Shown here: one piece after another, positions 16,350-25,414 of the stretch | Layout of the letters: each line of letters begins with the position of its first letter | Position numbering within the stretch: the first letter of the stretch is position 1 | Source of the DNA: Rubritepida flocculans DSM 14296 | GTDB lineage: Bacteria; Pseudomonadota; Alphaproteobacteria; Acetobacterales; Acetobacteraceae | Direction: 5' to 3' | Length of the DNA: 63,892 nucleotides | NCBI RefSeq assembly: GCF_000425365.1 | Contig: NZ_AUDH01000019.1 | Span: 1 to 63,892 of the forward strand | Program-made: the position numbers and the translations under genes | The notes under the pieces: model-generated | What the model saw: only the letters and a program-made list of their open reading frames with translations | Databases searched by the model: none | What the model was told of the DNA's origin: nothing

Positions 16350-17414
16350 ATGCTTCGCCCCCTGATCGCCCTGCTCGCCGCGCTGGGCATGGCGGGAACC
16401 GCCGCCGCGCAGACGGCCATCCCCCCCGGCCCGCGCATCGCCATCACCGCCGTGACGCAGCCGCTGCCCACCCAGCCGCAATACACGCTGGTGGACCAGC
16501 CCCTGCTGCGCGACGGGCTGCGCGCGCGCTCCGGCGGGCGGATCGAGGTGACGCTCGCCACCCACGCCGAGCGCAACCTCTCGGGTGCCGAGATCATCCG
16601 CCTCGTGCGCGCCGGCCAGGCCGAGATCGGCGCGGGCACGCTGACCACCCTCTCGGGCGACGTGCCCATCCTGGACGGCGTGGACCTCGCGGGCCTCGCG
16701 CCCGACATCGCGCTGGCGCGCCGTATCGCGGACGCCATGACGCCCGTGGCGAACCGCGACCTGGAGCGCTTCGGGGTGCGGATCATGGCGATGTATCCTT
16801 TCCCCGCGCAGGTGCTGTTCTGCCGCGCGCCCTTCGCCTCGCTCGCCGATCTGCGCGGGCGGCGCATCCGCACCTTCGGCAACTCGCTGGTGGATTTCTA
16901 CACGGCGCTGGGCGCGCAGCCCGTCTCCATCGGCTTCCCCGAGGTGTATTCGGCGCTGGAGCGCGGCGTGGTGGATTGCGCCATCACCGGCTCCGGCTCC
17001 GGCGCCGCCGCGCGCTGGCCCGAGGTCTCGACGCACATCAGCGACCTCGCGGTGAGCTGGGCGGTCGCCGCCTATGTCGTGAACCTCGCCTGGTACAACC
17101 GCCAGGAGCCCGCGGTGCGCGCCCTGCTGGACGAGACCTTCCGCGAGATCGCCGACAGGCAGTGGGCGCTGGGGGCGGAAGCGACGCGCGACGGCATCGA
17201 CTGCAACATCGGCAACCGCGCGGGCTGCCGCATCCATTCCCTCGCCGCGCGGCCGATGACGGAGGTGAAGGCGAGCGAGGCCGACCGCGCCGAGATGCGC
17301 CGCATCTTCGAGCAGGTGGTGCTGCCCGGCTTCGTGCGCCGCTGCGGCGCGCGCTGCGGCGAGATCTACAACCAGGTGATCGCGCCGATCTCCGGCGTGC
17401 GCTTCGGCGGTTGA
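16350..17414 (+). CDS. TRAP transporter substrate-binding protein (DctP family)
   Basis: This 354-residue periplasmic protein starts with a Sec signal peptide (cleavage near AAAQ at 18-21). The DctP fold shows in NLSGAEIIRLVRAGQAEIG, LADLRGRRIRTFGNS and the ligand-gripping EVYSALERGVVDCAITGSGS segment. It captures an organic acid, or another substrate bearing a carboxylate, for the two permease genes that follow. Four Cys in the C-terminal third (near 289-341) are unusual and could form disulfides. The ATG at 16350 is preceded by GAGGAGG 13 bases away. The palindrome at 16261-16280 may control it. Confidence 0.92.
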   Translation: MLRPLIALLAALGMAGTAAAQTAIPPGPRIAITAVTQPLPTQPQYTLVDQPLLRDGLRARSGGRIEVTLATHAERNLSGAEIIRLVRAGQAEIGAGTLTTLSGDVPILDGVDLAGLAPDIALARRIADAMTPVANRDLERFGVRIMAMYPFPAQVLFCRAPFASLADLRGRRIRTFGNSLVDFYTALGAQPVSIGFPEVYSALERGVVDCAITGSGSGAAARWPEVSTHISDLAVSWAVAAYVVNLAWYNRQEPAVRALLDETFREIADRQWALGAEATRDGIDCNIGNRAGCRIHSLAARPMTEVKASEADRAEMRRIFEQVVLPGFVRRCGARCGEIYNQVIAPISGVRFGG

Positions 17415-18019
17415 TCCTGCTGCGCGCCGCCGCGCTGCTGCGCCGCGGGGCGGCGGGGCTCGCGGCGCTGATGGCCTGGGCGGCGGGTTGGAACTACGTG
17501 CTCTGCGCGCTGTTCGTCACCGCCGACATACTGGGGCGCAACCTGCTCGGCGTCTCCTCCGCCGCCACGGTGGAGGTGACGGGCTACATGCTGGCCTGCG
17601 GCATCGCCTGGGCGCTGGCGCACACGCTGGCCTGCCGCGCGCATATCCGCGTGGACGTGCTGGTGAACCGCCTGCCGCTGTCGCTGCGCGCGCCGCTGCA
17701 CCTGCTCGCGCTGCTATTGCTCGCGGGCTTCGCCGCCTTCATCGCCTGGGCGGGCTGGATGCTCTGGGACGAGAGCGCGCTGTTCGACGCGCACGACAAC
17801 TCGGCGCTGCGCATCCCGCTCGTCCTGCCGCAGGGCATCTGGACGGTGGGGCTCATCGCCTTCGCGGCGATGTGCGGCGTGCTGCTGCTCGAGAGCCTGC
17901 TCGCCCTGCTGGTGGGCGAGCCGAGGCGGCTCGATGCGCTGCTCGGCAGCCGCTCGCTGCAGGACGAGACGGAGGAGGCGCTGCAGGCCGTGGCGATGGC
18001 GAAGGATGGGCGCGGGTGA
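17411..18019 (+). CDS. TRAP transporter small permease (DctQ family)
   Basis: The 202-residue membrane protein has four hydrophobic helices: about 17-40, 50-75 with ADILGRNLLGV between the first two, 90-115 and 135-165. The HIRVDVLVNRLP loop is typical of DctQ subunits. It pairs with the large permease. I place the start at TTG 17411, overlapping the DctP stop (TTGA), since other in-frame starts would cut into the first helix; the exact start is uncertain. The charged C-terminal tail ends at the GTG of the large permease. Confidence 0.87.
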   Translation: MILLRAAALLRRGAAGLAALMAWAAGWNYVLCALFVTADILGRNLLGVSSAATVEVTGYMLACGIAWALAHTLACRAHIRVDVLVNRLPLSLRAPLHLLALLLLAGFAAFIAWAGWMLWDESALFDAHDNSALRIPLVLPQGIWTVGLIAFAAMCGVLLLESLLALLVGEPRRLDALLGSRSLQDETEEALQAVAMAKDGRG

Positions 18020-19380
18020 TCGCCCTCGTCTTCCTGCTCGGCCTGCTCGGCGTGGTGCTGGTGGCGGCGGCCTCCGGCGCGGCGGCGCTGCCCATCGCCG
18101 AAATCCTCATGCTGATCGGGGTCTTCGTCGTCTTCTTCGGCTCGGGCGTGTACATCGCCGCGGTGCTGGGGGCGCTCGCCTTCCTGATCGGCTTCCTGTT
18201 CAGCGACCGGCCCTGGTGGAACTTCGCGGGGCAGACGCTCTGGGGCCCCTCCTCGAACTACGTGCTGGTGGCGGTGCCGCTCTTCCTGCTGATGGGCGAA
18301 ATCCTGCTGCGGGCGGGGCTGTCCGAGCGGCTCTACCGCGCGCTCAACGTCTGGCTCAACCGCCTGCCCGGCGGGGTGCTGCACACCAACATCGCCTCCT
18401 GCGCCGTCTTCTCCGCGATCAGCGGATCGAGCGTCGCCACGGCGGCGACCATGGGCAGCGTGGCGCTGCCCTATTTCCAGAACACCGCCTACAACCCGCG
18501 CTGGGTGCTGGGTTCGCTCGCCGCGGGCGGGGCGCTCGGAAACCTGATCCCGCCCGGCATCACCTTCATCATCTACGGGCTGATCACCGAAACCAGCGTG
18601 GGCGCGCTCTACATCGCCGCGCTGCTGCCCGCGCTGCTGGTCACCGCGCTCTTCCTCCTGCTGATCCTCGCGCACGGGCTGCGCCATCCGATGGAGAAGC
18701 CGCCGCCGCTGCCGCTCGCCACCCGGCTGCGCGCGCTGACGGATCTCGCGCCCACGCTCGCGCTGATCCTGCTCGTGCTCGGCTCCATCTACGCGGGCTG
18801 GGCGACGCCGACGGAGGCCGCGGCGCTGGGCGTGACGGGCGCGATGGCCTTCGCCGCGCTGGAGGGCCGCCTCACCTTCCGCATGCTGCATACGAGCGCG
18901 GAGGCCGCGGCGCGCAACACCGCGCTGCTCGGCCTCATCATCTTCGGCGCCTATCTGCTGAACTACATTCTCACCACCATCAACGTGCCGCAGGCGCTGG
19001 CAGGGCTGATCGCGGGGCTGCCGCTGCCGCCCTGGGCCATCATGCTCTGCATCATCGCGCTCTACTTCGCGCTGGGCACCTTCATGGAGGGCTTCTCCAT
19101 GATCATCACCACCGTGCCCGTGGTGTTCCCCGTGGTGGTGGCGCTCGGCTACGACCCGATCTGGTTCGGCGTGGTGATCACCATGATGGTCGAGATCGCG
19201 ATGATCAGCCCGCCCGACGGCACGGTGATGTACGTGCTGCAGGGCATGCGGCCGAAGCCGGGGCCCATCACCGACGTCTTCCTGGGCGTGACGCCCTTCC
19301 TGCTGGCCTATCTCGCCGCCGTGCTGCTGCTGCTCGTCTTTCCCGGAATCGCGCTGTGGCTGCCCGGCGTGCTGGCCTGA
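18016..19380 (+). CDS. TRAP transporter large permease (DctM family)
   Basis: The 454-residue, about 12-helix protein is the sodium-coupled transport subunit of the TRAP system. Family features include VPLFLLMGEILLRAGLSERLY, SCAVFSAISGSSVATAATMG, AAGGALGNLIPPGITFIIYG and GWATPTEAAALGVTGA, which line the substrate and sodium sites. The GTG start overlaps the small permease stop (GTGA). An 85-base stretch follows before hyuA, holding only a 21-codon frame that looks like a cut-off signal sequence. Confidence 0.95.
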   Translation: MIALVFLLGLLGVVLVAAASGAAALPIAEILMLIGVFVVFFGSGVYIAAVLGALAFLIGFLFSDRPWWNFAGQTLWGPSSNYVLVAVPLFLLMGEILLRAGLSERLYRALNVWLNRLPGGVLHTNIASCAVFSAISGSSVATAATMGSVALPYFQNTAYNPRWVLGSLAAGGALGNLIPPGITFIIYGLITETSVGALYIAALLPALLVTALFLLLILAHGLRHPMEKPPPLPLATRLRALTDLAPTLALILLVLGSIYAGWATPTEAAALGVTGAMAFAALEGRLTFRMLHTSAEAAARNTALLGLIIFGAYLLNYILTTINVPQALAGLIAGLPLPPWAIMLCIIALYFALGTFMEGFSMIITTVPVVFPVVVALGYDPIWFGVVITMMVEIAMISPPDGTVMYVLQGMRPKPGPITDVFLGVTPFLLAYLAAVLLLLVFPGIALWLPGVLA

Positions 19381-19465
19381 ACCGACGGAGTGTTCCCGAC
19401 ATGATGAAGCGCCTCCTCCTCGCCTGCGGCCTCGGGCGCGCACCCGCCCGCGCGCGGCGTCGCTG

Positions 19466-21505
19466 ATGCCGTCGGACGCGCGCCCCGTCCGCATCGCGGT
19501 GGACATCGGGGGCACCTTCACCGACCTGCAGATCCTCGACGCGCGCCAGGGCCGCGTGGTGGCGTGGAAGACGCCCACCACCCCGGCCGACCCTTCGGAG
19601 GGACTGCTCACCGGCGTGCGCGAGGCGGCGGAACGCTTCGGCTTCGCGCTCTCCGATGTGGGCCTGCTCATGCACGGCACCACCATCGCCACCAACGCGG
19701 TGCTGGAGCGGCGGCTCGCGCGCGGCGTGCTGCTCACCACCGCGGGCTTCGAGGATGTGCTGGAGATCACGCGCCATGTGCGGCGCGACATCTACGGCCT
19801 GGCGCCCGATCCCTTCCCCTGCCTCATCGAGCGCGACATGCGCTTCGGCGTGCCCGAGCGGATGCGCGCCGACGGCAGCGTGGAAATCCCGCTCGGCGAT
19901 CTCGCCCCCGTGCTGGCGCGGCTGCGCGCCGCCGCGCCCGAAGCCGTGGCCATCGGCCTGCTGCACGCCTACGCCAACCCCGCGCATGAGCGCGCGCTGC
20001 GCGCGGCGGTGGAAGCCGCGCTGCCGGGCGTGCCGGTCTGCCTCTCCTCCGACATCAGCCCCGAAATCCGCGAATACGAACGCCTCTCCACCACCGTGCT
20101 CAACGCGCTGCTGATGCCGGTGGTGCGCCGCTACCTGGAGCGGCTGGAGGCGCGGCTGGGCGAGGGCGGATTCGCGCCGCGCGTCTTCCTCGTGCAGTCC
20201 AATGGCGGCATGTGCAGCCTGCGCAGCGCGGCCGAGCAGCCTGCGCGGCTGCTGCTCTCCGGCCCCTCGGGCGGGGCGCTGGCGGCGGAGCGCCTCTCGC
20301 GCCGCCTCGCGCGGCCCAACCTCGTCGCCGTGGACATGGGCGGCACGAGCTTCGACGTGAGCGTGGTGCAGGGCCACCGCATCGGCCTCGTCACCCAGGG
20401 CGAGGTGGACCGCCTGCCCGTGCGGCTGCCCATGGTGGAGATGCGCACCATCGGCGCGGGCGGCGGCTCCATCGCCGCGGTGGACGCGGCGGGGCGGCTC
20501 ACCGTCGGCCCGCGCAGCGCGGGCGCGCGGCCCGGCCCCGTCTGCTACGGCCGCGGCGGGACGGAGCCCACGGTGACGGACGCGAACGCGGTGCTCGGCC
20601 GGCTCGATCCGGACTTCTTCCTGGGCGGCGCCATGGCGCTCGACCTCGCGGCCGCGCGCGCGGCGATGCAGGCGTGGATCGGCGAGAAGCTCGCCCTCTC
20701 CGTCGAGGAGGCGGCCGAGGGCGTGCTGCGCGTCACCAACGCCCAGCTCGCGGCCGCCGTGCGGCTCTCTCTCTTCGAGAAGGGGCTCGACCCGCGCGAC
20801 TTCGCGCTGCTCTCCTTCGGCGGCGCGGGCGGGCTGCACGCGACCGAGGTGGCCGAGGAGCTGGGCATCGCCGAGGTGATCTTCCCGCGCGAGCCCGGCA
20901 CCCTCTCGGCCTATGGCATCCTGTTCAGCGACCTCGTGCAGGACATCGCGCGCTCGCGCCTGCTGCGCGCGGAGGCGGCGAACCAGGCGGAGATCGAGGC
21001 GCTGCTGGCCGCGCTGCGCGCCGAGGGCGAGGCGCGCCTCGCCGCGGATGGCGTGCCGAAAGCGCAGCGCGCGATCGAGATCGCGGCCGATCTGCGCTAC
21101 CACGGCCAGGCCTTCGAGCTGCTCGTGCCCTGGCCCGAGGCGCCCGACCTCGACGCGCTGCGGGCGCGCTTCCACGCCGCGCACCGCGCCCGCTTCTCCT
21201 ACGCCGCCGAGGGCGAGCCGGTGGAGATCGTCACGCTGCGCGCCAGCGCCATCGGCCGGCTGGAGAAGCCCGAGGAAGCGGCCCCCGCCGCGCCCGAGCG
21301 CCCCGCCGCACCCGCCGCGCGCCGCGTCTGGCAGGGCGGCGAGGCGCGGGAATGGCCCGTCTGGCGGCGCGAGGCGCTGCGCCCGGCGGATGCGATCGAA
21401 GGCCCCGCCATCGTCGAGGAGGCCTTCGCCACCCATGTCATCGCGCGCGGCTGGCGCGCCGCGCTGGACCCGGAGGGCGCGCTGGTGGCGCGGAGGATCG
21501 CATGA
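19466..21505 (+). CDS. Hydantoinase/5-oxoprolinase family subunit A
   Basis: The 679-residue protein belongs to the HyuA/OplaH alpha family, ATP-dependent enzymes that open hydantoin or oxoproline rings or carboxylate ketones. The N-terminal actin-like ATPase half begins VRIAVDIGGTFTDLQIL and has LMHGTTIATNAVLERR. The central nucleotide site is NLVAVDMGGTSFDVSVV with IGAGGGSIAAVD. The C-terminal domain holds LSFGGAGGLHATEVAEELG. The true substrate cannot be told from sequence, as the family includes acetophenone and acetone carboxylases. It is paired with subunit B by an ATGA overlap and lies behind TRAP genes, suggesting that the imported compound is its substrate. Confidence 0.9.
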   Translation: MPSDARPVRIAVDIGGTFTDLQILDARQGRVVAWKTPTTPADPSEGLLTGVREAAERFGFALSDVGLLMHGTTIATNAVLERRLARGVLLTTAGFEDVLEITRHVRRDIYGLAPDPFPCLIERDMRFGVPERMRADGSVEIPLGDLAPVLARLRAAAPEAVAIGLLHAYANPAHERALRAAVEAALPGVPVCLSSDISPEIREYERLSTTVLNALLMPVVRRYLERLEARLGEGGFAPRVFLVQSNGGMCSLRSAAEQPARLLLSGPSGGALAAERLSRRLARPNLVAVDMGGTSFDVSVVQGHRIGLVTQGEVDRLPVRLPMVEMRTIGAGGGSIAAVDAAGRLTVGPRSAGARPGPVCYGRGGTEPTVTDANAVLGRLDPDFFLGGAMALDLAAARAAMQAWIGEKLALSVEEAAEGVLRVTNAQLAAAVRLSLFEKGLDPRDFALLSFGGAGGLHATEVAEELGIAEVIFPREPGTLSAYGILFSDLVQDIARSRLLRAEAANQAEIEALLAALRAEGEARLAADGVPKAQRAIEIAADLRYHGQAFELLVPWPEAPDLDALRARFHAAHRARFSYAAEGEPVEIVTLRASAIGRLEKPEEAAPAAPERPAAPAARRVWQGGEAREWPVWRREALRPADAIEGPAIVEEAFATHVIARGWRAALDPEGALVARRIA

Positions 21506-23133
21506 GCACGCTCGGCCCCATCGAGATCGAGGTGATCCGCAACGCGCTCACCGCCGCGGCCGCGGAGATGGACGTGACCATCTGGCGCACCAGCCGCAGC
21601 ACCATCGTGCGCGAGCTGCTCGACTACTCCACCGCCGTGTTCGACGCCGAGGGCAGCAACCTCGCGCAGTCCGCGCGCATCCCCTCGCACCTCAACTCGA
21701 TGACGCACGCGCTGCGCACCCTGCTCCGCGACCATGTGCCCCCCGCGGAGTGGGAGGAGGGCGACGTGGTGATCTTCAACGACCCCTATTGCGGCGGCCA
21801 GCACCTGCCCGACATCCTGGCCTTCCGCGCCGTGTTCCACGAGGGGGTGCGCATCGCCTTCGTCGGCGCGCTGTGCCACCACATCGACGTGGGCGGGCTC
21901 GCGGCCGGCAGCTACGCGGCGAAGGCCACCGAGATCTACCAGGAAGGCCTGCGCATCCCGCCCGTGAAGCTCTTCGCGCGCGGGGTGCGCAACGAGGCGG
22001 TCTGGGCGATGATACGCCAGAACGTGCGCAAGCCCGATCTCCTGCTGGGCGACCTCTCCTCGCAGATCGCGAGCCTGGAGGTGGGGCGGGCGGCGCTGCT
22101 GCGGCTCGCGCGGCGCTTCGGCGCGGCGGCGATGATCGAGGCGGGGCGGCGCATCCTCGACATGAGCGAGGCGGGGATGCGCGCGGCCATCGCCGCCATG
22201 CCGGACGGCACCTATGAGTTCGAGGATTTCCTCGACGACGACGGCATCGCGCTCGGGCAGCCCGTGCGCCTCGCGGTGCGGCTCACCATCGCGGGCGAGA
22301 CGGCGGTGGTGGATCTCTCCGGCTGCTCGCCCCAGGCGGCGGGGCCGATCAACGCCACGCTCGCCAGCACCAACGCCGCCGTGATGTTCGCGCTGATGTG
22401 CTGCGCCGATCCCTCGCTGCACATGAGCGCGGGGTGCTACCGGCCCATCACCGTCCTCGCGCCCGAGGGGCTGGTGGTGAACGCGCGCCACCCCGCGCCG
22501 GTGGCGCACCGCATCGCCGTGGGGCACCGGCTGCTCAACGCCATGATGGGCGCGCTGCACCAGGCCGCGCCGCACCTCATCCCCGCCGCCTATTACGGCA
22601 ACAGCTACGTCACCACCTTCCAGACCGTCGCGGAATCCGGCGCGCGCGAGGTGCTGGTGGAGATCGAGATCGGCGGCTCCGGCGCGCATCCGGCGAAGGA
22701 CGGGGTGAACGCCTATGCGGCCGGGATGCACAACAACAGCAACATCCCCATCGAGATGATCGAGGCGCAGATGCCGCTCACCGTCACGCGCTACGCGCTG
22801 CGCGAGGGCAGCGGCGGGGGGGGGCGGCATCGCGGCGGGCTCGGCCTGATCCGCGAGTGGCGGGTGGACAGCCCCGCCTGCTTCTTCACCGCCAACATGG
22901 ACCGCTTCGTGCACGCCCCCTACGGGCTCGCGGGCGGCGGGCCGGCGGCGACGGGCCGGCTGCTGCTGATCCGCGAGGGCGCGGAGACGCCCATCCCGCC
23001 CAAGACCGACAACCTGATGCTGCGCGCGGGCGACATCGTGCGCCTCGAGACGAGCGGCGGCGGCGGCCACGGCCCGCCCGAGCAGCGCGACCCGGCCGCG
23101 CGCGCGCGCGACGCGCGGCTCGGCTACGCATGA
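21502..23133 (+). CDS. Hydantoinase/5-oxoprolinase family subunit B
   Basis: The 543-residue product is the partner HyuB/OplaH beta subunit. It begins GPIEIEVIRNALTAAAAEM, continues with RTSRSTIVRELLDYSTAVFD, DVVIFNDPYCGGQHLPD and VGALCHHIDVGG, and ends with the Gly-rich EGSGGGGRHRGGLG and LETSGGGGHGPP segments characteristic of the family. The ATG at 21502 overlaps the subunit A stop. Length matches stand-alone B subunits (about 520-570). A 12-codon frame begins in its stop codon (ATGA at 23130) and ends at 23165. Confidence 0.9.
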   Translation: MSTLGPIEIEVIRNALTAAAAEMDVTIWRTSRSTIVRELLDYSTAVFDAEGSNLAQSARIPSHLNSMTHALRTLLRDHVPPAEWEEGDVVIFNDPYCGGQHLPDILAFRAVFHEGVRIAFVGALCHHIDVGGLAAGSYAAKATEIYQEGLRIPPVKLFARGVRNEAVWAMIRQNVRKPDLLLGDLSSQIASLEVGRAALLRLARRFGAAAMIEAGRRILDMSEAGMRAAIAAMPDGTYEFEDFLDDDGIALGQPVRLAVRLTIAGETAVVDLSGCSPQAAGPINATLASTNAAVMFALMCCADPSLHMSAGCYRPITVLAPEGLVVNARHPAPVAHRIAVGHRLLNAMMGALHQAAPHLIPAAYYGNSYVTTFQTVAESGAREVLVEIEIGGSGAHPAKDGVNAYAAGMHNNSNIPIEMIEAQMPLTVTRYALREGSGGGGRHRGGLGLIREWRVDSPACFFTANMDRFVHAPYGLAGGGPAATGRLLLIREGAETPIPPKTDNLMLRAGDIVRLETSGGGGHGPPEQRDPAARARDARLGYA

Positions 23134-23219
23134 GCTTCGATCCCGCGCGGCATCGCCCGGCCTGATTGACGCCCCCCTCCCCGCGCCGCACCCTCCGCGC
23201 GGCAGAAGGGAGGAAGGGC

Positions 23220-24200
23220 ATGAGCCGACAGTTGCGCGTCGCGGTGCTGGGGGCGGGCACCATGGGCCATGCGCTGGCGCTGGTCTTCGCCATGGGCGGG
23301 CATCGCGTGCGCCTCACAGACAGCAACCCAGAGACGCTCGCCCGCGCCCAGGGGCTGATGGAGAAGGCGCTCGCCACGCTGGAGGCCGCGCACGAGGCCC
23401 CGCGCGGCTGGGGCAGCGCGCAGCTCGCCCAGGCCTGCACCCGCCACGCCGATCTCGCCGAGACGGTGGAGGGCGCCGAGCTGATCGTCGAGGCCATCGT
23501 GGAGAACCCCGAGGCGAAGCGCGACCTCTACGCGCGCCTCGATGCGCTCTCCCCTCCCGAGGCGATCTGGGCGAGCAACACGAGCTACCTCGACGTCTTC
23601 CCGCTCATGCCGAAGCACCGGCTGCGCCGCGCCCTCATCGCGCACTGGTACACGCCGCCCTATCTGGTGGACCTCGTGGACCTGGTGGCCAGCCCCGACT
23701 GCGAGCCCGAGGCGCTGCGCACCGTGAAGGAGGCGGTGGAGGCGATGGGCAAGGTGCCCATCGTGCTCAGGAAGTTCATCCCCGGCTACATCGCAAACCG
23801 CATCCAGGCCGCCTTCCAGGCCGAGGTGCAGTTCCTCATCGACGAGGGCTATGCCAGCGCCCAGGACGTGGATGACAGCGCGCTGCACGGCATCGCGCTG
23901 CGCTTCGCCATCCTCGGCATCATGGCCAAGGCGGATTTCACCGGGCTGCCCATGCTGCAGCACGCCTTCCGCAACCGCATGTACACGCCCCCGCCCGACA
24001 CGGGCGCGAGCGCGAGCCTCGATGCGCTGGTGGCGCGCGGCGATACGGGCGTGATGGCCGGCCGCGGCTACTACGACTGGGGCGGGCGGCCGCCCGAGCA
24101 GCTCTTCGAGGAGCGCGACGCGAAGCTCATCGCGCTCAAGAAGGCGCTGCGGCAGATCGGCGCCATGGCCGGGCGCGGCATGAAGGAGAACCCGCTGTGA
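23220..24200 (+). CDS. 3-hydroxyacyl-CoA dehydrogenase family protein
   Basis: The 326-residue NAD-dependent dehydrogenase has the Rossmann motif VAVLGAGTMGHALALVFAMGG at the start, the family EAIVENPEAKRDLYARLD segment, then ASNTSYLDV and AHWYTPPYLVDLVDLVASP. The C-terminal helical domain has KFIPGYIANRIQAAFQAEV. Relatives include 3-hydroxybutyryl-CoA, L-carnitine and L-gulonate dehydrogenases. The His of the usual HFxNP motif is in AHWYTPP here, a form seen in non-CoA members. Start 23220 follows GGGAGGAAGGG. The stop overlaps the SDR start by four bases. Confidence 0.88.
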   Translation: MSRQLRVAVLGAGTMGHALALVFAMGGHRVRLTDSNPETLARAQGLMEKALATLEAAHEAPRGWGSAQLAQACTRHADLAETVEGAELIVEAIVENPEAKRDLYARLDALSPPEAIWASNTSYLDVFPLMPKHRLRRALIAHWYTPPYLVDLVDLVASPDCEPEALRTVKEAVEAMGKVPIVLRKFIPGYIANRIQAAFQAEVQFLIDEGYASAQDVDDSALHGIALRFAILGIMAKADFTGLPMLQHAFRNRMYTPPPDTGASASLDALVARGDTGVMAGRGYYDWGGRPPEQLFEERDAKLIALKKALRQIGAMAGRGMKENPL

Positions 24201-24958
24201 TCCGCTACGACCTCTCGGGCAGGGCCGCGCTCGTCACCGGCGGCGCCTCGGGCATCGGGCTCGCCACCGCGCGGCTTCTCGCGCGCTCAGGCTGCCGGGT
24301 GGCGATCAACCACCTGCCCGACGATCCGCGCGGGATGGAGGCGGTGGAGGCGCTGCGCGCGGAGGGATGCGATGCGCTCTCCGCCCCCGGCGACGTGGCC
24401 TGCGCCACCGACGCGCCGCGCATGGTGGAGCAGGCGGCGCGCGATCTCGGCCGGCTCGACTATCTGGTGAACAACGCGGGCACGCCGGGCACGCGCAGCG
24501 CCATCCCGCCCACCGATCTCGAGCGCATCACCGAGGAGCTGTGGCGGGAGGTGATCGAGGTGAACCTGCTCGGCGTGTTCCGCTGCAGCAAGGCCGCCGC
24601 GCCGCATCTCAAGGCCGCGGGCGGGGCCATCGTCTCGGTCGCCTCCATCGCGGGGATCAACTCCCCCGGCTCCTCCATGGCCTATGGCGCGACCAAGGCG
24701 GGGGTGATCTCGCTCACCAAGAACCTCGCGCGCGGGCTGGGGCCGGAGGTGCGGGTGAACGCCGTCGCGCCCGGCGCCGTGAACTCCACCTGGATGGTGG
24801 AATGGACCAACGAGCAGCGCGTGCAGTCCATCGAGAAGGCCGTGCTCAAGCGCCGCTGCGAGCCGGAGGATCTGGCGGAGGTGATGGTCTTCCTGCTCGC
24901 CGGCGCGGCGATGGTGACGGGCCAGACCATCGTGGTGGATGGCGGGCTGACGCTGTGA
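24197..24958 (+). CDS. Short-chain dehydrogenase/reductase (SDR)
   Basis: This 253-residue classical SDR has the cofactor motif TGGASGIGLATARLL, NNAGTPGTRS, the catalytic Ser in SVASIAGINSPGSSMAYGATKAG with Tyr and Lys in YxxxK, and the C-terminal MVTGQTIVVDGG. It probably oxidises or reduces a hydroxyl/keto group on the same metabolite as the preceding dehydrogenase, to which it is coupled (GTG start in the other gene's stop). Substrate is unknown. It ends directly against the convergent lrp-type gene, with no intergenic bases. Confidence 0.9.
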   Translation: MIRYDLSGRAALVTGGASGIGLATARLLARSGCRVAINHLPDDPRGMEAVEALRAEGCDALSAPGDVACATDAPRMVEQAARDLGRLDYLVNNAGTPGTRSAIPPTDLERITEELWREVIEVNLLGVFRCSKAAAPHLKAAGGAIVSVASIAGINSPGSSMAYGATKAGVISLTKNLARGLGPEVRVNAVAPGAVNSTWMVEWTNEQRVQSIEKAVLKRRCEPEDLAEVMVFLLAGAAMVTGQTIVVDGGLTL

Positions 24959-25414
24959 TCACGCCGGGCGCGGCGTGTAGCTCTGCTTGAGGCAGCGGAT
25001 GCCGAAGGCGGTGCGCGTGTGGCGCACGCCGGGCAGGCGGTAGATCTTCTCGCGCAGCAGCCGCTCATAGCCCGCCGTGCCGCCCACCGCGGCCTTGATC
25101 ACATAGTCGTATTCCCCGGTGACGAGCCAGGCCTCGATCACCTCCGGCATGGCGGCGATGGCGGATTCGAACTCGGCGAGCTGCGCCTCGTCGTGCTTCT
25201 CGGTCATCACCTCGATGATCACCGTGTCCGGCAGGCCGAGCTTCGCCTGGTCGAGCGCGGCGTGATAGCCGCGGATCACCCCCGCCTGCTCGAGCTTGCG
25301 CACCCGCGCCCAGCAGGGCGAGGGCGAGAGGCCCACGCGCTCGGCCAGCTCGGCGTTGGTCAGCCGCGCCTCGGCGTGCAGGGCGCGGAGGATGCGCTTG
25401 TCGGTCGCGTCCAT
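24959..25414 (-). CDS. Lrp/AsnC-family transcriptional regulator
   Basis: The 151-residue regulator has the N-terminal AsnC winged helix-turn-helix (MDATDKRILRALHAEARLTN through SPSPCWARVRKLEQAGVIRGY) and a C-terminal RAM effector domain with WLVTGEYDYVIKAAVG. Such proteins bind amino acids and act as octamers on inverted repeats. It diverges from a fused indolepyruvate ferredoxin oxidoreductase gene across 106 bp full of inverted repeats, so it very likely controls that gene and itself in response to an amino acid, perhaps an aromatic or branched-chain one. The start ATG follows GGAAGGAT, part of one repeat. Confidence 0.93.
   Translation of the reverse strand: MDATDKRILRALHAEARLTNAELAERVGLSPSPCWARVRKLEQAGVIRGYHAALDQAKLGLPDTVIIEVMTEKHDEAQLAEFESAIAAMPEVIEAWLVTGEYDYVIKAAVGGTAGYERLLREKIYRLPGVRHTRTAFGIRCLKQSYTPRPA

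Noticed and set aside
19401-19466. 21-codon frame starting MMKRLLLACGLG between the TRAP permease and hyuA
   Set aside because: It looks like the start of a signal peptide but then turns into an Ala/Arg run and stops. It overlaps the hyuA start by one base. There is no evidence that it is a functional peptide, so it is mentioned only as a possible remnant.
23130-23165. 12-codon frame beginning in the hyuB stop codon (MSFDPARHRPA)
   Set aside because: Too short to assign. The ATGA overlap alone does not show translation.
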